NCBI GenBank assembly: GCA_947174975.1
Contig: CAMWLA010000014.1
Location: 1-15,959 of the forward strand
DNA length: 15,959 bases
DNA from: an uncultured Clostridia bacterium
Lineage (GTDB): Bacteria > Bacillota > Clostridia > Christensenellales > Borkfalkiaceae
Direction of reading: 5' to 3'
The notes under the pieces are model-generated. The model saw nothing but the letters and a program-made list of their open reading frames with translations, was not told the origin of the DNA and made no database searches. Each line of letters opens with the position of its first letter. Within the stretch, counting starts at the first letter, position 1. This document shows, piece after piece, positions 6,546 through 15,355 of this stretch. Both the position numbers and the translations under genes were made by a program.

Positions 6546-8045
6546 ATGACTTACAATAGGAATTACGGAATATTAATGCCGATATCGGCTCTGCCGTCGG
6601 ATGAAGGAATAGGAACTCTCGGCAAAAGCGCTTTTGCATTTGTCGATTATCTCAAAAAAGCGGGGGCAAGCATATGGCAAGTGCTGCCGCTTAATCCGAC
6701 TAATTACGGCGACAGTCCCTATCAATCGTGTTCGGCAAACGCGCTGAACTATTATTTTATCGACCTTGCGTATCTTGTTCAAGACGGACTTCTGACGGCT
6801 GACGAGGTCAAAGAAGCCGACCTCAAAACAGAAGATAGGCGCGTAGACTACGGAAAGCAGTTTACGAATAAAATTGCGCTTTTAAAAAAGGCTTTCAGCC
6901 GTTTTAAAGGCGGAAAGAAATTCAATAATTTTATTAAGACGGGCGAATTCTCCGATTTCGCCGTGTTTATGGCGTTAAAGGGCAAATTCAACCACTGCGC
7001 TTGGACGGAGTGGGACGAAGAATACAGATTTTACGACGAGGAGCGCGTCAACGCATTCGTTAAAGAAAATGCAAAGGAAGTGCGCTTCTGGCACTTTACG
7101 CAGTTTAAGTTTTTAGAGCAGTGGAACGCCTTGAAAAGCTATGCGCACGAAAACGGCGTATCTATTATGGGCGACATTCCCTTATACGTGGCTTACGACA
7201 GCGTAGAGGTTTGGAAATACGGCGATAAGCTTTTCCGTATGGATAAAAGCAGAAAGCCGCTCGGCGTTGCGGGTTGCCCGCCCGACGCATTCTCGGACGA
7301 CGGTCAGCTTTGGGGCAACCCCGTCTACGACTGGGGCAAAATGCGCCTTGACGGGTTCACTTGGTGGAATAAGCGCATTGCCGACTGTTTCGGGCTGTTC
7401 GATATTTTGAGAATAGACCATTTCAGAGGTTTCGACAGATATTACGAGGTTGCGCCCGGCGCGCTTACCGCAAGGGAAGGCAAGTGGATGGACGGCCCTA
7501 AGGAAGAGCTGTTTTCCGATAAGCTTGACCTAAATATCGTTGCGGAGGACTTGGGCGTTATCGACGACGGCGTAAGGCGGCTTATGAAAAACGTCGCTTA
7601 CCCCGGAATGAAGGTTCTCGTGTTCGCGTTCGACGGTTCGCCGTATAACGAGCATAAGCCTTCGAATTACACCGAAAATTACGTATGCTATACCGGCACA
7701 CACGACAATATTCCCATTAGGCAGTATATTGACGACCTTGATAGTAACTCGCTTGAAACTTATAAAAAAGATCTTAAAGAGGAGTGCGAAAAGGCTGGAA
7801 TAGAGGCGGACTTAACTTCGTCGGAAACAATGTGTAAAAGCGTTGTCCGGCTTGCGTTTGCCTCTAAGGCAAAGACGGTGATAATTCCGCTCGGCGATCT
7901 TTTGGCGCTCGGCGGCGAGGCGAGAATTAATCTTCCCTCAACCGTGTCGGATAAGAATTGGAGCTGGCGTTTTATTAAAAGCGACTTTTCAAAGGAAAGC
8001 TTAAGCTTCTTGAAGGAATCCGCTAAAAAATTCAAACGTGTTTAA
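6546..8045 (+). CDS. malQ: 4-alpha-glucanotransferase (amylomaltase, GH77)
   Basis: Cytoplasmic disproportionating enzyme that moves alpha-1,4-glucan segments between imported maltodextrins, releasing glucose and making longer chains for phosphorolysis. The 499 residues match the usual family length. Visible hallmarks are the N-terminal PISALPSDEGIGTLG and GDSPYQS stretches, the nucleophile Asp291 (RIDHFRG), the acid/base Glu334 (AEDLG) and the third acid Asp387 (THDN). There is no signal peptide. It is the first gene of the six-gene operon. The start is fixed by homology, since the family motif begins by residue 8; the ribosome binding site is poor (AAAGG at 6540-6544, one base from the ATG), so translation may be modest. 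A gap of 59 bp, including an imperfect hairpin (8059-8077) without a U-tract, separates it from malE. Confidence 0.95.
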   Translation: MTYNRNYGILMPISALPSDEGIGTLGKSAFAFVDYLKKAGASIWQVLPLNPTNYGDSPYQSCSANALNYYFIDLAYLVQDGLLTADEVKEADLKTEDRRVDYGKQFTNKIALLKKAFSRFKGGKKFNNFIKTGEFSDFAVFMALKGKFNHCAWTEWDEEYRFYDEERVNAFVKENAKEVRFWHFTQFKFLEQWNALKSYAHENGVSIMGDIPLYVAYDSVEVWKYGDKLFRMDKSRKPLGVAGCPPDAFSDDGQLWGNPVYDWGKMRLDGFTWWNKRIADCFGLFDILRIDHFRGFDRYYEVAPGALTAREGKWMDGPKEELFSDKLDLNIVAEDLGVIDDGVRRLMKNVAYPGMKVLVFAFDGSPYNEHKPSNYTENYVCYTGTHDNIPIRQYIDDLDSNSLETYKKDLKEECEKAGIEADLTSSETMCKSVVRLAFASKAKTVIIPLGDLLALGGEARINLPSTVSDKNWSWRFIKSDFSKESLSFLKESAKKFKRV

Positions 8046-8094
8046 TTAGCAATATAATCGCTCGGTTAACTTGAGCGTCTATTATTAAGAATAT

Positions 8095-8100
8095 GGAGGA
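8095..8100 (+). promoter_or_regulatory. Ribosome binding site fixing the malE start
   Basis: GGAGGA lies 4 nt before the ATG at 8105. An in-frame ATG at 8093 overlaps this very site and so cannot be its start. Confidence 0.9.
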
Positions 8101-8104
8101 AAAA

Positions 8105-9394
8105 ATGAAAAAATCAAAGAAAATTCTTTCTTTACTTGCTTGCGGCGCGATTGCGGCAAGCGCAACGATGGGACTTGCGGCTTGTGGCGGCGACAAGGAC
8201 AATACGATAACGGTGTGGGCGCCCCAGACGCAGCAAACACTCGTTAAAAAACTTGTTGACGATTTCCTTGCGGCAAATCCCGACTTCGGTCTTAAAGTCG
8301 ACTTCGGCGTATGCGGCGAAGATAACGCGTATGCGAAAGTCAGCGTCGACCCTCAGGCGAGCGCGGACGTTTACGGCTTTGCAAACGACCAGTTGATGAA
8401 CCTTAAATCTTGCGGAGGACTTTCCTACCTCAGCGACCAGATGGTAAATAAAATCAAAGAGACGGATGAAGCCGCTGCGGTTGAAGCGGGCAAAATCGGC
8501 GACAAATATTACGGCTATCCGTATGCTGCGGACAACGGCTACTTTATGTATTACGATAAGAGCGTCGTCGCGGAAGAGGACACAACCAACCTTATGTCCG
8601 TAATCAACGCTTGCAAGAGAAAACATAAATATTTCGTTATGCAGATGGAAACCGACGGCGCTTGGTACTTCGGCTCGTTCTTCTACGGCGCGGGCGGCAA
8701 GTACGATCTCGAGTGGGACGGTGACGAGCTTATGACTGCTACTTGCAACTTCGACGCTAAGGCAGTTGATATCAATGGCACCGTAAGCGATTATTCTATC
8801 GGTGAGATAGGAAGTAGAGCGGCTATGGACGCGGTTAATAACAAAAATGCAGCCGGCGGCTTTATACACGGTAACGACACGGTTATCGAACAAAGACTTA
8901 AGGACAAAAACCTCGGCGCGGTTATAACCGGAACTTGGAACGCTTCCAAAATACAAGAGGCTCTCGGCAATAATTACGCTGCAACGGCGTGCCCTCAGTA
9001 TACAAGCTCGCTTGATAACCACACCTATCGTATGGCTCCGTTCATCGGCTATAAGCTGTATGCGGTAAACGGCTTCACAAAGCACGTAAGCGAATCGCAC
9101 CGTCTTGCACAGTATCTTGCAAGCGAAACCGCTCAGCAGCAGAGATTCAACGAGTTGCAAATCGGTCCTTCCAACCTCAAAATTCAACAGACCGAAGCGG
9201 TTAAGAACAACGTAGCGCTGCAAGCGTTGTTCTCGCAGAAAGATTTCGCGGTAGTTCAGACCTCTCTTCCCGATAACTACTGGTCAGTGCTTAAAACCTA
9301 CGCGGGCGATATCTATGCGGGCAAGATAACGAATGACAATCTTTCGACGAAACTTGCAGATCTTATAAAGGGTCTTAACGTAGACAACACTTAA
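8105..9394 (+). CDS. malE: Maltodextrin-binding lipoprotein of the ABC importer
   Basis: Extracellular substrate-binding protein (family 1, MalE-like) that delivers maltodextrins to the MalFG permease. The 429-residue protein has a lipoprotein signal (LAAC, Cys27) and the typical opening ITVWAPQTQQTLVKKLVDDF. The mature chain includes the DVYGFANDQL and YGYPYAADNGYFMYYDKS stretches found in sugar-binding proteins, and a C-terminal lobe with the common SESHRLAQYLASETAQQ region. It lies between malQ and the permease genes. A stable hairpin without a U-tract stands between it and malF, which may let it be expressed above the permeases. Maltodextrin as ligand is inferred from the operon; the exact chain-length preference cannot be read. 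Confidence 0.92.
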   Translation: MKKSKKILSLLACGAIAASATMGLAACGGDKDNTITVWAPQTQQTLVKKLVDDFLAANPDFGLKVDFGVCGEDNAYAKVSVDPQASADVYGFANDQLMNLKSCGGLSYLSDQMVNKIKETDEAAAVEAGKIGDKYYGYPYAADNGYFMYYDKSVVAEEDTTNLMSVINACKRKHKYFVMQMETDGAWYFGSFFYGAGGKYDLEWDGDELMTATCNFDAKAVDINGTVSDYSIGEIGSRAAMDAVNNKNAAGGFIHGNDTVIEQRLKDKNLGAVITGTWNASKIQEALGNNYAATACPQYTSSLDNHTYRMAPFIGYKLYAVNGFTKHVSESHRLAQYLASETAQQQRFNELQIGPSNLKIQQTEAVKNNVALQALFSQKDFAVVQTSLPDNYWSVLKTYAGDIYAGKITNDNLSTKLADLIKGLNVDNT

Positions 9395-9403
9395 AAAATA
9401 GCA

Positions 9404-9437
9404 AATCAAGGGGCAAAGTTTATCTTTGCCCCCGATT
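9404..9437 (+). repeat. malE-malF intercistronic hairpin
   Basis: A 9-bp stem, GGGGCAAAG (9410-9418) with CTTTGCCCC (9424-9432), closes a 5-nt loop. It is extended by AATC (9404-9407) with GATT (9434-9437) across a small internal loop. No T-run follows, so most transcripts should pass. It probably protects the upstream malE message or dampens permease expression. Confidence 0.75.
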
Positions 9438-9460
9438 GTAATAGATGGAGGAAAACTTTA

Positions 9461-10978
9461 ATGCAACAAGTATCCGAAATGGATTACCTTAGAATGACGG
9501 GTTGGCAGAAATTTTCTTACCGCTTTGTCATGTTCTTTAAAAGATTCCCTCTGCTTTTCGTAAACTTTTTTAAGGTTACGCTTCCCCGATTTTTTATTAA
9601 AATCGGCTTAACCTTCAAGGAAATGGGGCTTACGATAGGTAGGGCTATGAAATACGGCGACTGGAAAACGCGCACGTCATTTTTGGTGTTCGGTTTTTCA
9701 CAGCTTATGAGAAAGCAGTGGCTGCGAGGAGTGATGATGCTCGTATTCGAGCTGATGTTCATTCTCTATATGGCTTTGTTCGGCGGTCAGTATTTAGGGC
9801 TTTTGGGAACCTTGGGCACCGTCGAAACGGCGACCGTTGAGGACGAATACGGCTTCGGAAAGAAAATCGTCGGAGACAACAGCTTATTAATTCTTCTTTA
9901 CGGATTGCTTACGATACTGTTTATCATAATATTCGTGTACTTCTGGTATAAGAATATAAAAGCTTCGTACGCTGCGCAAGAGCTGGTGGAAGCAAGACAG
10001 CATCTTACAACCGCAAAGCAAGATATGGCTTCGCTTTTGGACGACCAGTATCATAAAACGCTTTTGGGAATTCCATTGGCGGGTTTGACGATATTCACGA
10101 TTATACCCATAATCTTTATGATTTTCGTCGCGTTTACAAACTACGATGCAAACCATCTCCCGCCCGAAAAGCTTTTCACTTGGATAGGCTGGGATAACTT
10201 CTCAAAGGTGTTCGGCGGCGAAATGGCAAAGGCAAGCAAGTTCGGTTATACCTTTGCAGCACTTTTGCTGTGGACGGTAATATGGGCATTCTTTGCAACT
10301 TTCTCGAACTATATTCTGGGAATGATAGTTGCGATTATTATTAACAAAAAGGGTATAAAGCTGAAAAAACTGTGGCGTACCGTTCTCGTTATGACGATAG
10401 CTGTGCCGCAGTTCGTTTCCCTTCTTTTGATGTCGCAGATGCTTGCAAGGGACGGCGTATTCAATAACCTTTTGATGAACTGGGGCTTGATAAACGACCG
10501 TATTAAATTCTTGACAGACCCGACGATAGCGAAAATAACGATTATCGTTGTAAATATTTGGATAGGTATTCCGTATACGATGCTTATAAGCACGGGAATA
10601 CTTATGAATATTCCCGAAGACTTGTACGAGTCGGCAAGGATAGATGGCGCGGGCCCCGTCAAGGCGTTCTTCAAAATAACGCTTCCCTATATGCTGCACG
10701 TTACGGCGCCTTACCTTATAACGCAGTTTATAGGTAACTTAAACAACTTCAACGTCATATTCTTATTAACCGGCGGTAACCCGACGTCGACCGATTTGGA
10801 AAGTCCCGCGGGTCAGACGGACCTTCTCATAACGTGGCTGTACAAGATGGTTATGCAAGAAAGCGCCTACGGTATGGCTTCGGTTATAAGTATTCTAATG
10901 TTCATAATTACGGCTGTTATTTCACTTATAGTGTACAATAAGTCCGGCTCAGTTAAAAACGAGGAGGAATTTATGTAA
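9461..10978 (+). CDS. malF: Maltodextrin ABC transporter permease MalF
   Basis: Integral membrane subunit of the importer. At 505 residues it has the long MalF form. A basic, aromatic N-terminal region (1-90) is followed by about eight membrane segments, starting near 91-115 and 145-170, then the conserved permease core from about 204 (LLGIPLAGLTIFTIIP). The EAA loop that docks on the ATPase is YESARIDGAG (389-398). GGAGG lies 9 nt upstream of the ATG. Its stop codon overlaps the malG start in TAATG, indicating translational coupling and one-to-one subunit production. Nothing in the sequence suggests damage. Confidence 0.95.
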   Translation: MQQVSEMDYLRMTGWQKFSYRFVMFFKRFPLLFVNFFKVTLPRFFIKIGLTFKEMGLTIGRAMKYGDWKTRTSFLVFGFSQLMRKQWLRGVMMLVFELMFILYMALFGGQYLGLLGTLGTVETATVEDEYGFGKKIVGDNSLLILLYGLLTILFIIIFVYFWYKNIKASYAAQELVEARQHLTTAKQDMASLLDDQYHKTLLGIPLAGLTIFTIIPIIFMIFVAFTNYDANHLPPEKLFTWIGWDNFSKVFGGEMAKASKFGYTFAALLLWTVIWAFFATFSNYILGMIVAIIINKKGIKLKKLWRTVLVMTIAVPQFVSLLLMSQMLARDGVFNNLLMNWGLINDRIKFLTDPTIAKITIIVVNIWIGIPYTMLISTGILMNIPEDLYESARIDGAGPVKAFFKITLPYMLHVTAPYLITQFIGNLNNFNVIFLLTGGNPTSTDLESPAGQTDLLITWLYKMVMQESAYGMASVISILMFIITAVISLIVYNKSGSVKNEEEFM

Positions 10979-11847
10979 TGGCTAAGAAATTACGCAGTAA
11001 AAAAGCCGTCGAGCGCGGCACGAATATAGCAATTTACGTTATTCTTGCGCTAATAAGTATAATATGGCTGTTTCCGTTCTTCTACCTCGTGATACAGTCT
11101 TTAAGGGGCGAAACCGGCACGGCTACGCCGTACTTTTGGCCGAAAGAGTGGACTTTTAACAACTATATCAAGCTGTTTACCGATAAGTCGATTTTCAACT
11201 TCCCCAAGTGGTATCTGACTACGCTTATCATTTCGATTTTCGTTACTGTAATTCAGACGATTTTCGTCCTTGTAACAAGCTACGCATTATCGAGAATGCG
11301 CTTTAAAATGAGAAAACCCTTAATGAACTTAATGCTCGTTTTGGGAATGTTCCCCGGCTTTATGTCGATGACGGCGGTATACTTTCTTTTAAAGCTTTTA
11401 GGCTTGACGCAAGATATGGGTCTCGTGGGCTTAGTACTCGTTTACGTTGCAAGCTCGTGTATGGGCTACTACGTCAGCAAGGGCTTCTTCGATACAATAC
11501 CCAAATCGTTGGACGAGGCGGCGAGAATAGACGGCGCAAGCAGACATACGGTATTTATTAAAATCATTTTACCGCTTGCAAAGCCTATCATTATCTACAC
11601 GATATTGACGGCGTTTATGGCGCCTTGGGGCGAGTATATGTTCGCATCACTGATGGCATTCGGCAAGCAAGACTATTACAACGTTGCGGTAGGACTTAAG
11701 GATATGCTCGATAAGGAAGTTGCGGATATATACTTCACGCGCTTCTGCGCGGGTTCCGTTATAGTATCTATTCCTATAACCGCACTGTTCTTCTGGCTTC
11801 AGAAATATTACGTGGAGGGAGTAACCGGCGGTTCGGTTAAGGGTTAA
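10978..11847 (+). CDS. malG: Maltodextrin ABC transporter permease MalG
   Basis: Second membrane subunit of the importer, 289 residues with about six membrane segments (first near 15-41, last near 260-282). The EAA loop is DEAARIDGAS (179-188), followed by the usual lengthy cytoplasmic helix and ILPLAKP. The ATG overlaps the malF stop by one base, and a GAGGAGG ribosome binding site lies inside the end of malF. Only 3 nt separate its stop codon from the amylase start, so the amylase is also likely to be co-translated. Confidence 0.95.
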   Translation: MAKKLRSKKAVERGTNIAIYVILALISIIWLFPFFYLVIQSLRGETGTATPYFWPKEWTFNNYIKLFTDKSIFNFPKWYLTTLIISIFVTVIQTIFVLVTSYALSRMRFKMRKPLMNLMLVLGMFPGFMSMTAVYFLLKLLGLTQDMGLVGLVLVYVASSCMGYYVSKGFFDTIPKSLDEAARIDGASRHTVFIKIILPLAKPIIIYTILTAFMAPWGEYMFASLMAFGKQDYYNVAVGLKDMLDKEVADIYFTRFCAGSVIVSIPITALFFWLQKYYVEGVTGGSVKG

Positions 11848-11850
11848 ACT

Positions 11851-13389
11851 ATGAAAAGTAAATTTTTTAAACTTTCCGCTTGCGCTTTGATTCCGCTTAC
11901 GGCATTGGCGTTTTCTTTGCCTCTTGCCGCGTGCGGTGACGACAATGCGCTTTTAGGCGAAAATATCGTAGACGATAAATACGATAACTATTATCAGATT
12001 TTCGTCCGTTCGTATTATGATTCGGACGGCAACGGCGTAGGCGACTTCAACGGCGTTACCCAAAAGCTTGACTACATCAGAGATATGGGCTATACGGGAA
12101 TATGGCTTATGCCCATACATCCCAGCCCCAGCTATCACGGATACGACGTAACAAACTATAAAGCGGTAAACTCCGATTACGGCACCCTTGAGGATTACGA
12201 CAATCTCGTTAAAAAGGCGCACGAAAAGGGAATTAAGGTTATAATCGACCTCGTCGTAAACCACACGTCAAATCAGCACCCTTGGTTCAAGGCGTCGTCC
12301 GATTACCAGAACGGTTTGGGCGGAGACCCGCAATATATGAGTTATTATACGTGGTCGCCGACTCCGCAGAACCATTACTCGCAGTCGGGAAGGCTGTATT
12401 ACGAATCGCAGTTCGACAAGAGTATGCCCGACTTAAATCTTTCGAATCTCGCGGTTAGGACGGAATTGGACGATATAATAAAATACTGGATTGCTGACAG
12501 AAAAACCGACGGGTTCCGTCTTGACGGCTGTTACTATTATTGCGAGGGCACCGACGACAGTGCCGACTTCTGTAAATTCATTCACGATACGGCCGTTAAG
12601 TACAACGAAAACGCCTATATCGTAGGCGAATGCTGGGGCCCCGGCAGAAATACGCTCGAAACCACTTTCTATAAAGAAAACAGCATTGACAGCTTCTTCG
12701 ATTTCGACGTAACCAACGAGGTCGTAAACGCAATCAACGGTAAGTCGGCAAGCAGAATTTGGCAGTCTATTAACAAAACGTACAAAGCCGCAAACGGCAA
12801 TATTGCAGCGCCGTTTCTGAGTAACCACGATAACGGCAAGGGAAGAATAGCCGGAAGAGTGGGCCGCGACCTTGACAAAATGAAATTTGCTTACGGGCTT
12901 TTGTCTATGTTCTCCGGTAACACGTTCACGTATTACGGTGACGAAATCGGAATGACCGCCGTAAAGAGCGGCAGCGACCCCGATTTGAGAATCGGTATGC
13001 TGTGGGACGATATCGCAAACGTTACCGACTCCAGCTCGTTCGGCGCAACCGCTAACCCCGAATATCTTTTCGGTAGCGTAAAGGATCAGCTTGCGGATAA
13101 AAATTCGTTAATTAATTACTACAAGCTCTGCAACAACGCGCGCAACGCGTTCCCCGCACTTATGCGCGGCAAGCCCGAGCGTGTAACCTACGACGACTCC
13201 GAAGTTATGATAATGAAAAAGACCTACAACTCTCAGACAGTTACGGTAGTTATCAATATGGGCGACGGCGAAAAGAGCGTAGGCGGTGTAGACGGCAAGC
13301 TTGCGCAGAGTATCTGTGTAAACGGCAAAATTAAAAGTAAAGGTTCGGCATTGAAGATGCCCGCATATTCAATTGCGATTTTAACTTAA
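11851..13389 (+). CDS. Lipoprotein alpha-amylase, GH13 (GH13_36-like)
   Basis: Surface-anchored glucan hydrolase, 512 residues, probably cutting alpha-1,4 links of starch fragments before import. It has a lipoprotein signal (PLAAC, Cys28) and then the GH13 barrel opening QIFVRSYYDSDGNGVGDFNGV. Catalytic residues are Asp225 (GFRLD), Glu260 (VGECW) and Asp327 (SNHDN); region I is DLVVNH. The fifth region is MPDLN (192-196), the form known from the neopullulanase and GH13_36 groups, which include lipoprotein amylases; it may therefore also have some neopullulanase activity. Region II is unusual: after Asp225 comes GCYYYCE, without the common His. AAGGG (11839-11843), overlapping the malG stop, serves as ribosome binding site. 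A beta-domain closes the protein from about 425. It could alternatively be an oligosaccharide hydrolase. Confidence 0.9.
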   Translation: MKSKFFKLSACALIPLTALAFSLPLAACGDDNALLGENIVDDKYDNYYQIFVRSYYDSDGNGVGDFNGVTQKLDYIRDMGYTGIWLMPIHPSPSYHGYDVTNYKAVNSDYGTLEDYDNLVKKAHEKGIKVIIDLVVNHTSNQHPWFKASSDYQNGLGGDPQYMSYYTWSPTPQNHYSQSGRLYYESQFDKSMPDLNLSNLAVRTELDDIIKYWIADRKTDGFRLDGCYYYCEGTDDSADFCKFIHDTAVKYNENAYIVGECWGPGRNTLETTFYKENSIDSFFDFDVTNEVVNAINGKSASRIWQSINKTYKAANGNIAAPFLSNHDNGKGRIAGRVGRDLDKMKFAYGLLSMFSGNTFTYYGDEIGMTAVKSGSDPDLRIGMLWDDIANVTDSSSFGATANPEYLFGSVKDQLADKNSLINYYKLCNNARNAFPALMRGKPERVTYDDSEVMIMKKTYNSQTVTVVINMGDGEKSVGGVDGKLAQSICVNGKIKSKGSALKMPAYSIAILT

Positions 13390-13402
13390 AAGGGGTAAAA
13401 GT

Positions 13403-15304
13403 ATGGCAGGATTAAATTTAAAACATATCTATAAGGTTTATCCTAACGGAACCAAGGCCGTCAACGATTTCAATATGGAAATCGAGGACAAGGAATTTAT
13501 AGTATTCGTAGGACCTTCCGGCTGCGGAAAATCTACGACTCTCAGAATGATTGCGGGACTTGAGGACATAAGCGCGGGCGAGCTGACAATCGGCGATATG
13601 ATAGTCAACGACGTCGAGCCCAAGGACAGAGATATCGCGATGGTTTTCCAGAACTACGCGCTCTATCCGCATATGACAGTCTACGAAAATATAGCTTTCG
13701 GACTCAGACTCAGAAAGCTGCCCAAGGATGAAATTCATAGGCGCGTTACCGAAGCCGCCGAAATTTTGGGCATTACCGAGTATCTCAGTAAAAAACCCAA
13801 GGAGATGAGCGGCGGACAGCGTCAGAGAGTTTCGCTCGGCAGAGCTATCGTGCGCGAACCCAAAGTTATGCTTTTGGACGAACCTTTGTCCAACCTCGAT
13901 GCAAAGCTGAGGACGCAGATGCGCGCTGAAATCGCAAAACTGCACGCAAAACTCAACACGACGTTTATCTACGTTACGCACGATCAGATCGAGGCAATGA
14001 CGATGGGTACGCGTATCGTCGTAATGAAGAACGGCTTCGTTCAGCAGATAGACACTCCCAAAAATCTTTATAACTATCCCGGCAACAAGTTCGTTGCGGG
14101 CTTCATAGGAACCCCTCAGATGAACTTTTTCGAGGGTACGCTCAAAAAGAAAGGCGAGCAAGTCGAAATCAATTTCGACTATTCCGACGCAAAGGTAACC
14201 GTGCCTTATTCGATGCTTTACAAGGTTCGTCCTTCGTTCCTTAACGGCGAGAAAAAGGTCGTTATCGGACTCCGTGCCGAAAACGTTTCGTTGGACCCCG
14301 CAGTTGTAAAAGCAAGCAAGGCTAAAATCAAAGTCAAGGTTTCGCACAAGGAAGAGCTCGGCAACCAGACTCTCGTTTACGGCGATATTAATATGGAAGG
14401 CGACGGTTATACCGAAAGCGCTACGAGAATTATTATCGAAGCCAAGGGCGATACGGAATTCGCGTCGGGTGACGTTCTCGAAGCGGCTCTCGATATCGAT
14501 AGGGTTCACCTCTTCGATAAGGAAACGGAAGAGAGCATACTTCCGAGAATACCCGAGCATAACTTCGTCGACTGCGACGTAAAGGGAGGAGTATTGAACT
14601 TCCTCGGCAACAGCATGCAGCTGCCTCCGGCAATTTCGTGCGTCGACGGCAAGTACGAGCTGTTGATTCCATCAGACGCAATTTCTTTCAAGGGCGACGT
14701 CGAAGTAAACGTCGTTTCTTCGGAAAATATCAACGGCAAAACTTTGGTTTCGTTCGAGCTCGGCGGCAGAAGAATGTTCGCCGTTGCGGAAGAAGAGGTC
14801 AAGAAAGGCAAAAAGAAAATTTCCGTTGACTTCAAGCGCATTTCACTCTTAAAGGACGGCGAAACAGCTGTCGAAGCAATGCCTATGAACGTAACCTTCA
14901 AGGGCAAGCTTATAAAAGAGAAAGTAGTGGAAGAGGTAGAAAAGGACGGCAAAACCAAAAAGGCGAAGGTGGTTAAATTCTTCTTCGGCATTGGCGACGC
15001 AAAGTTTGCCGCTCCCGACGATATGGCAAATAAGCTCATTTCCGCAATGGGCGTTAAAAAAGCCTTTACTGAAGAGCTTCGCTACGAATGCACCCCTTAC
15101 GATCTTAATTTCGACGAAACGGGCATTTCCGCCGAGGTTGTAGATACGGTTGATTACGGCAAAGAAAAATTCGCCGTACTTAAAATCGGCGAACAAACGG
15201 CTTATATGCTTGTTGAAGGCAATGCATCGGGCAGCGTACGCTTAGTACCCGCTATCGACAAGCTTGCAATAAGCATCGCGGAAAAAGATATCAGAATTAT
15301 TTAA
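13403..15304 (+). CDS. msmX: MsmX/MalK-type sugar ABC ATPase with long C-terminal extension
   Basis: Cytoplasmic ATPase that powers the MalFG importer and perhaps other sugar importers, as MsmX does elsewhere. Motifs are Walker A GPSGCGKST (37-45), Q-loop Gln83, signature MSGGQ (135-139), Walker B LLDEP with Asp159 and Glu160, and switch His193 (THDQ). The usual regulatory domain of MalK/MsmX runs from about 236 to 380 and ends with the familiar RVHLFDKET. Family members normally stop there, near 370 residues. This protein continues for about 253 more (381-633), with beta-rich sequence that looks like one or two further regulatory-type (TOBE/OB-like) units, divided near 490. The reading frame, codon use and terminator position all support the extension as real. 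It is the last gene of the operon, 13 nt after the amylase. The role of the extension is unknown. Confidence 0.93.
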   Translation: MAGLNLKHIYKVYPNGTKAVNDFNMEIEDKEFIVFVGPSGCGKSTTLRMIAGLEDISAGELTIGDMIVNDVEPKDRDIAMVFQNYALYPHMTVYENIAFGLRLRKLPKDEIHRRVTEAAEILGITEYLSKKPKEMSGGQRQRVSLGRAIVREPKVMLLDEPLSNLDAKLRTQMRAEIAKLHAKLNTTFIYVTHDQIEAMTMGTRIVVMKNGFVQQIDTPKNLYNYPGNKFVAGFIGTPQMNFFEGTLKKKGEQVEINFDYSDAKVTVPYSMLYKVRPSFLNGEKKVVIGLRAENVSLDPAVVKASKAKIKVKVSHKEELGNQTLVYGDINMEGDGYTESATRIIIEAKGDTEFASGDVLEAALDIDRVHLFDKETEESILPRIPEHNFVDCDVKGGVLNFLGNSMQLPPAISCVDGKYELLIPSDAISFKGDVEVNVVSSENINGKTLVSFELGGRRMFAVAEEEVKKGKKKISVDFKRISLLKDGETAVEAMPMNVTFKGKLIKEKVVEEVEKDGKTKKAKVVKFFFGIGDAKFAAPDDMANKLISAMGVKKAFTEELRYECTPYDLNFDETGISAEVVDTVDYGKEKFAVLKIGEQTAYMLVEGNASGSVRLVPAIDKLAISIAEKDIRII

Positions 15305-15309
15305 TAATT

Positions 15310-15343
15310 TATGCCTACGCTGCAAAGCGTAGGCATAGTTTTT
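15310..15343 (+). terminator. Terminator of the malQ-malEFG-amylase-ATPase operon
   Basis: A perfect 12-bp stem, TATGCCTACGCT (15310-15321) with AGCGTAGGCATA (15326-15337), closes a GCAA tetraloop and is followed by GTTTTT. It is a strong intrinsic terminator beginning 5 nt after the ATPase stop codon. Confidence 0.95.
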
Positions 15344-15355
15344 ATACACACAATA

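Noticed and set aside
8132..9223. 363-codon open frame on the minus strand opposite malE
   Set aside because: It lies wholly inside a clear malE gene, has no family motif and no ribosome binding site; it follows from the codon use of the sense gene.
13418..14560. 380-codon open frame on the minus strand opposite the ATPase gene
   Set aside because: It is antisense to invariant ABC motifs, shows no protein-like domain and no start signals; a shadow of codon bias.
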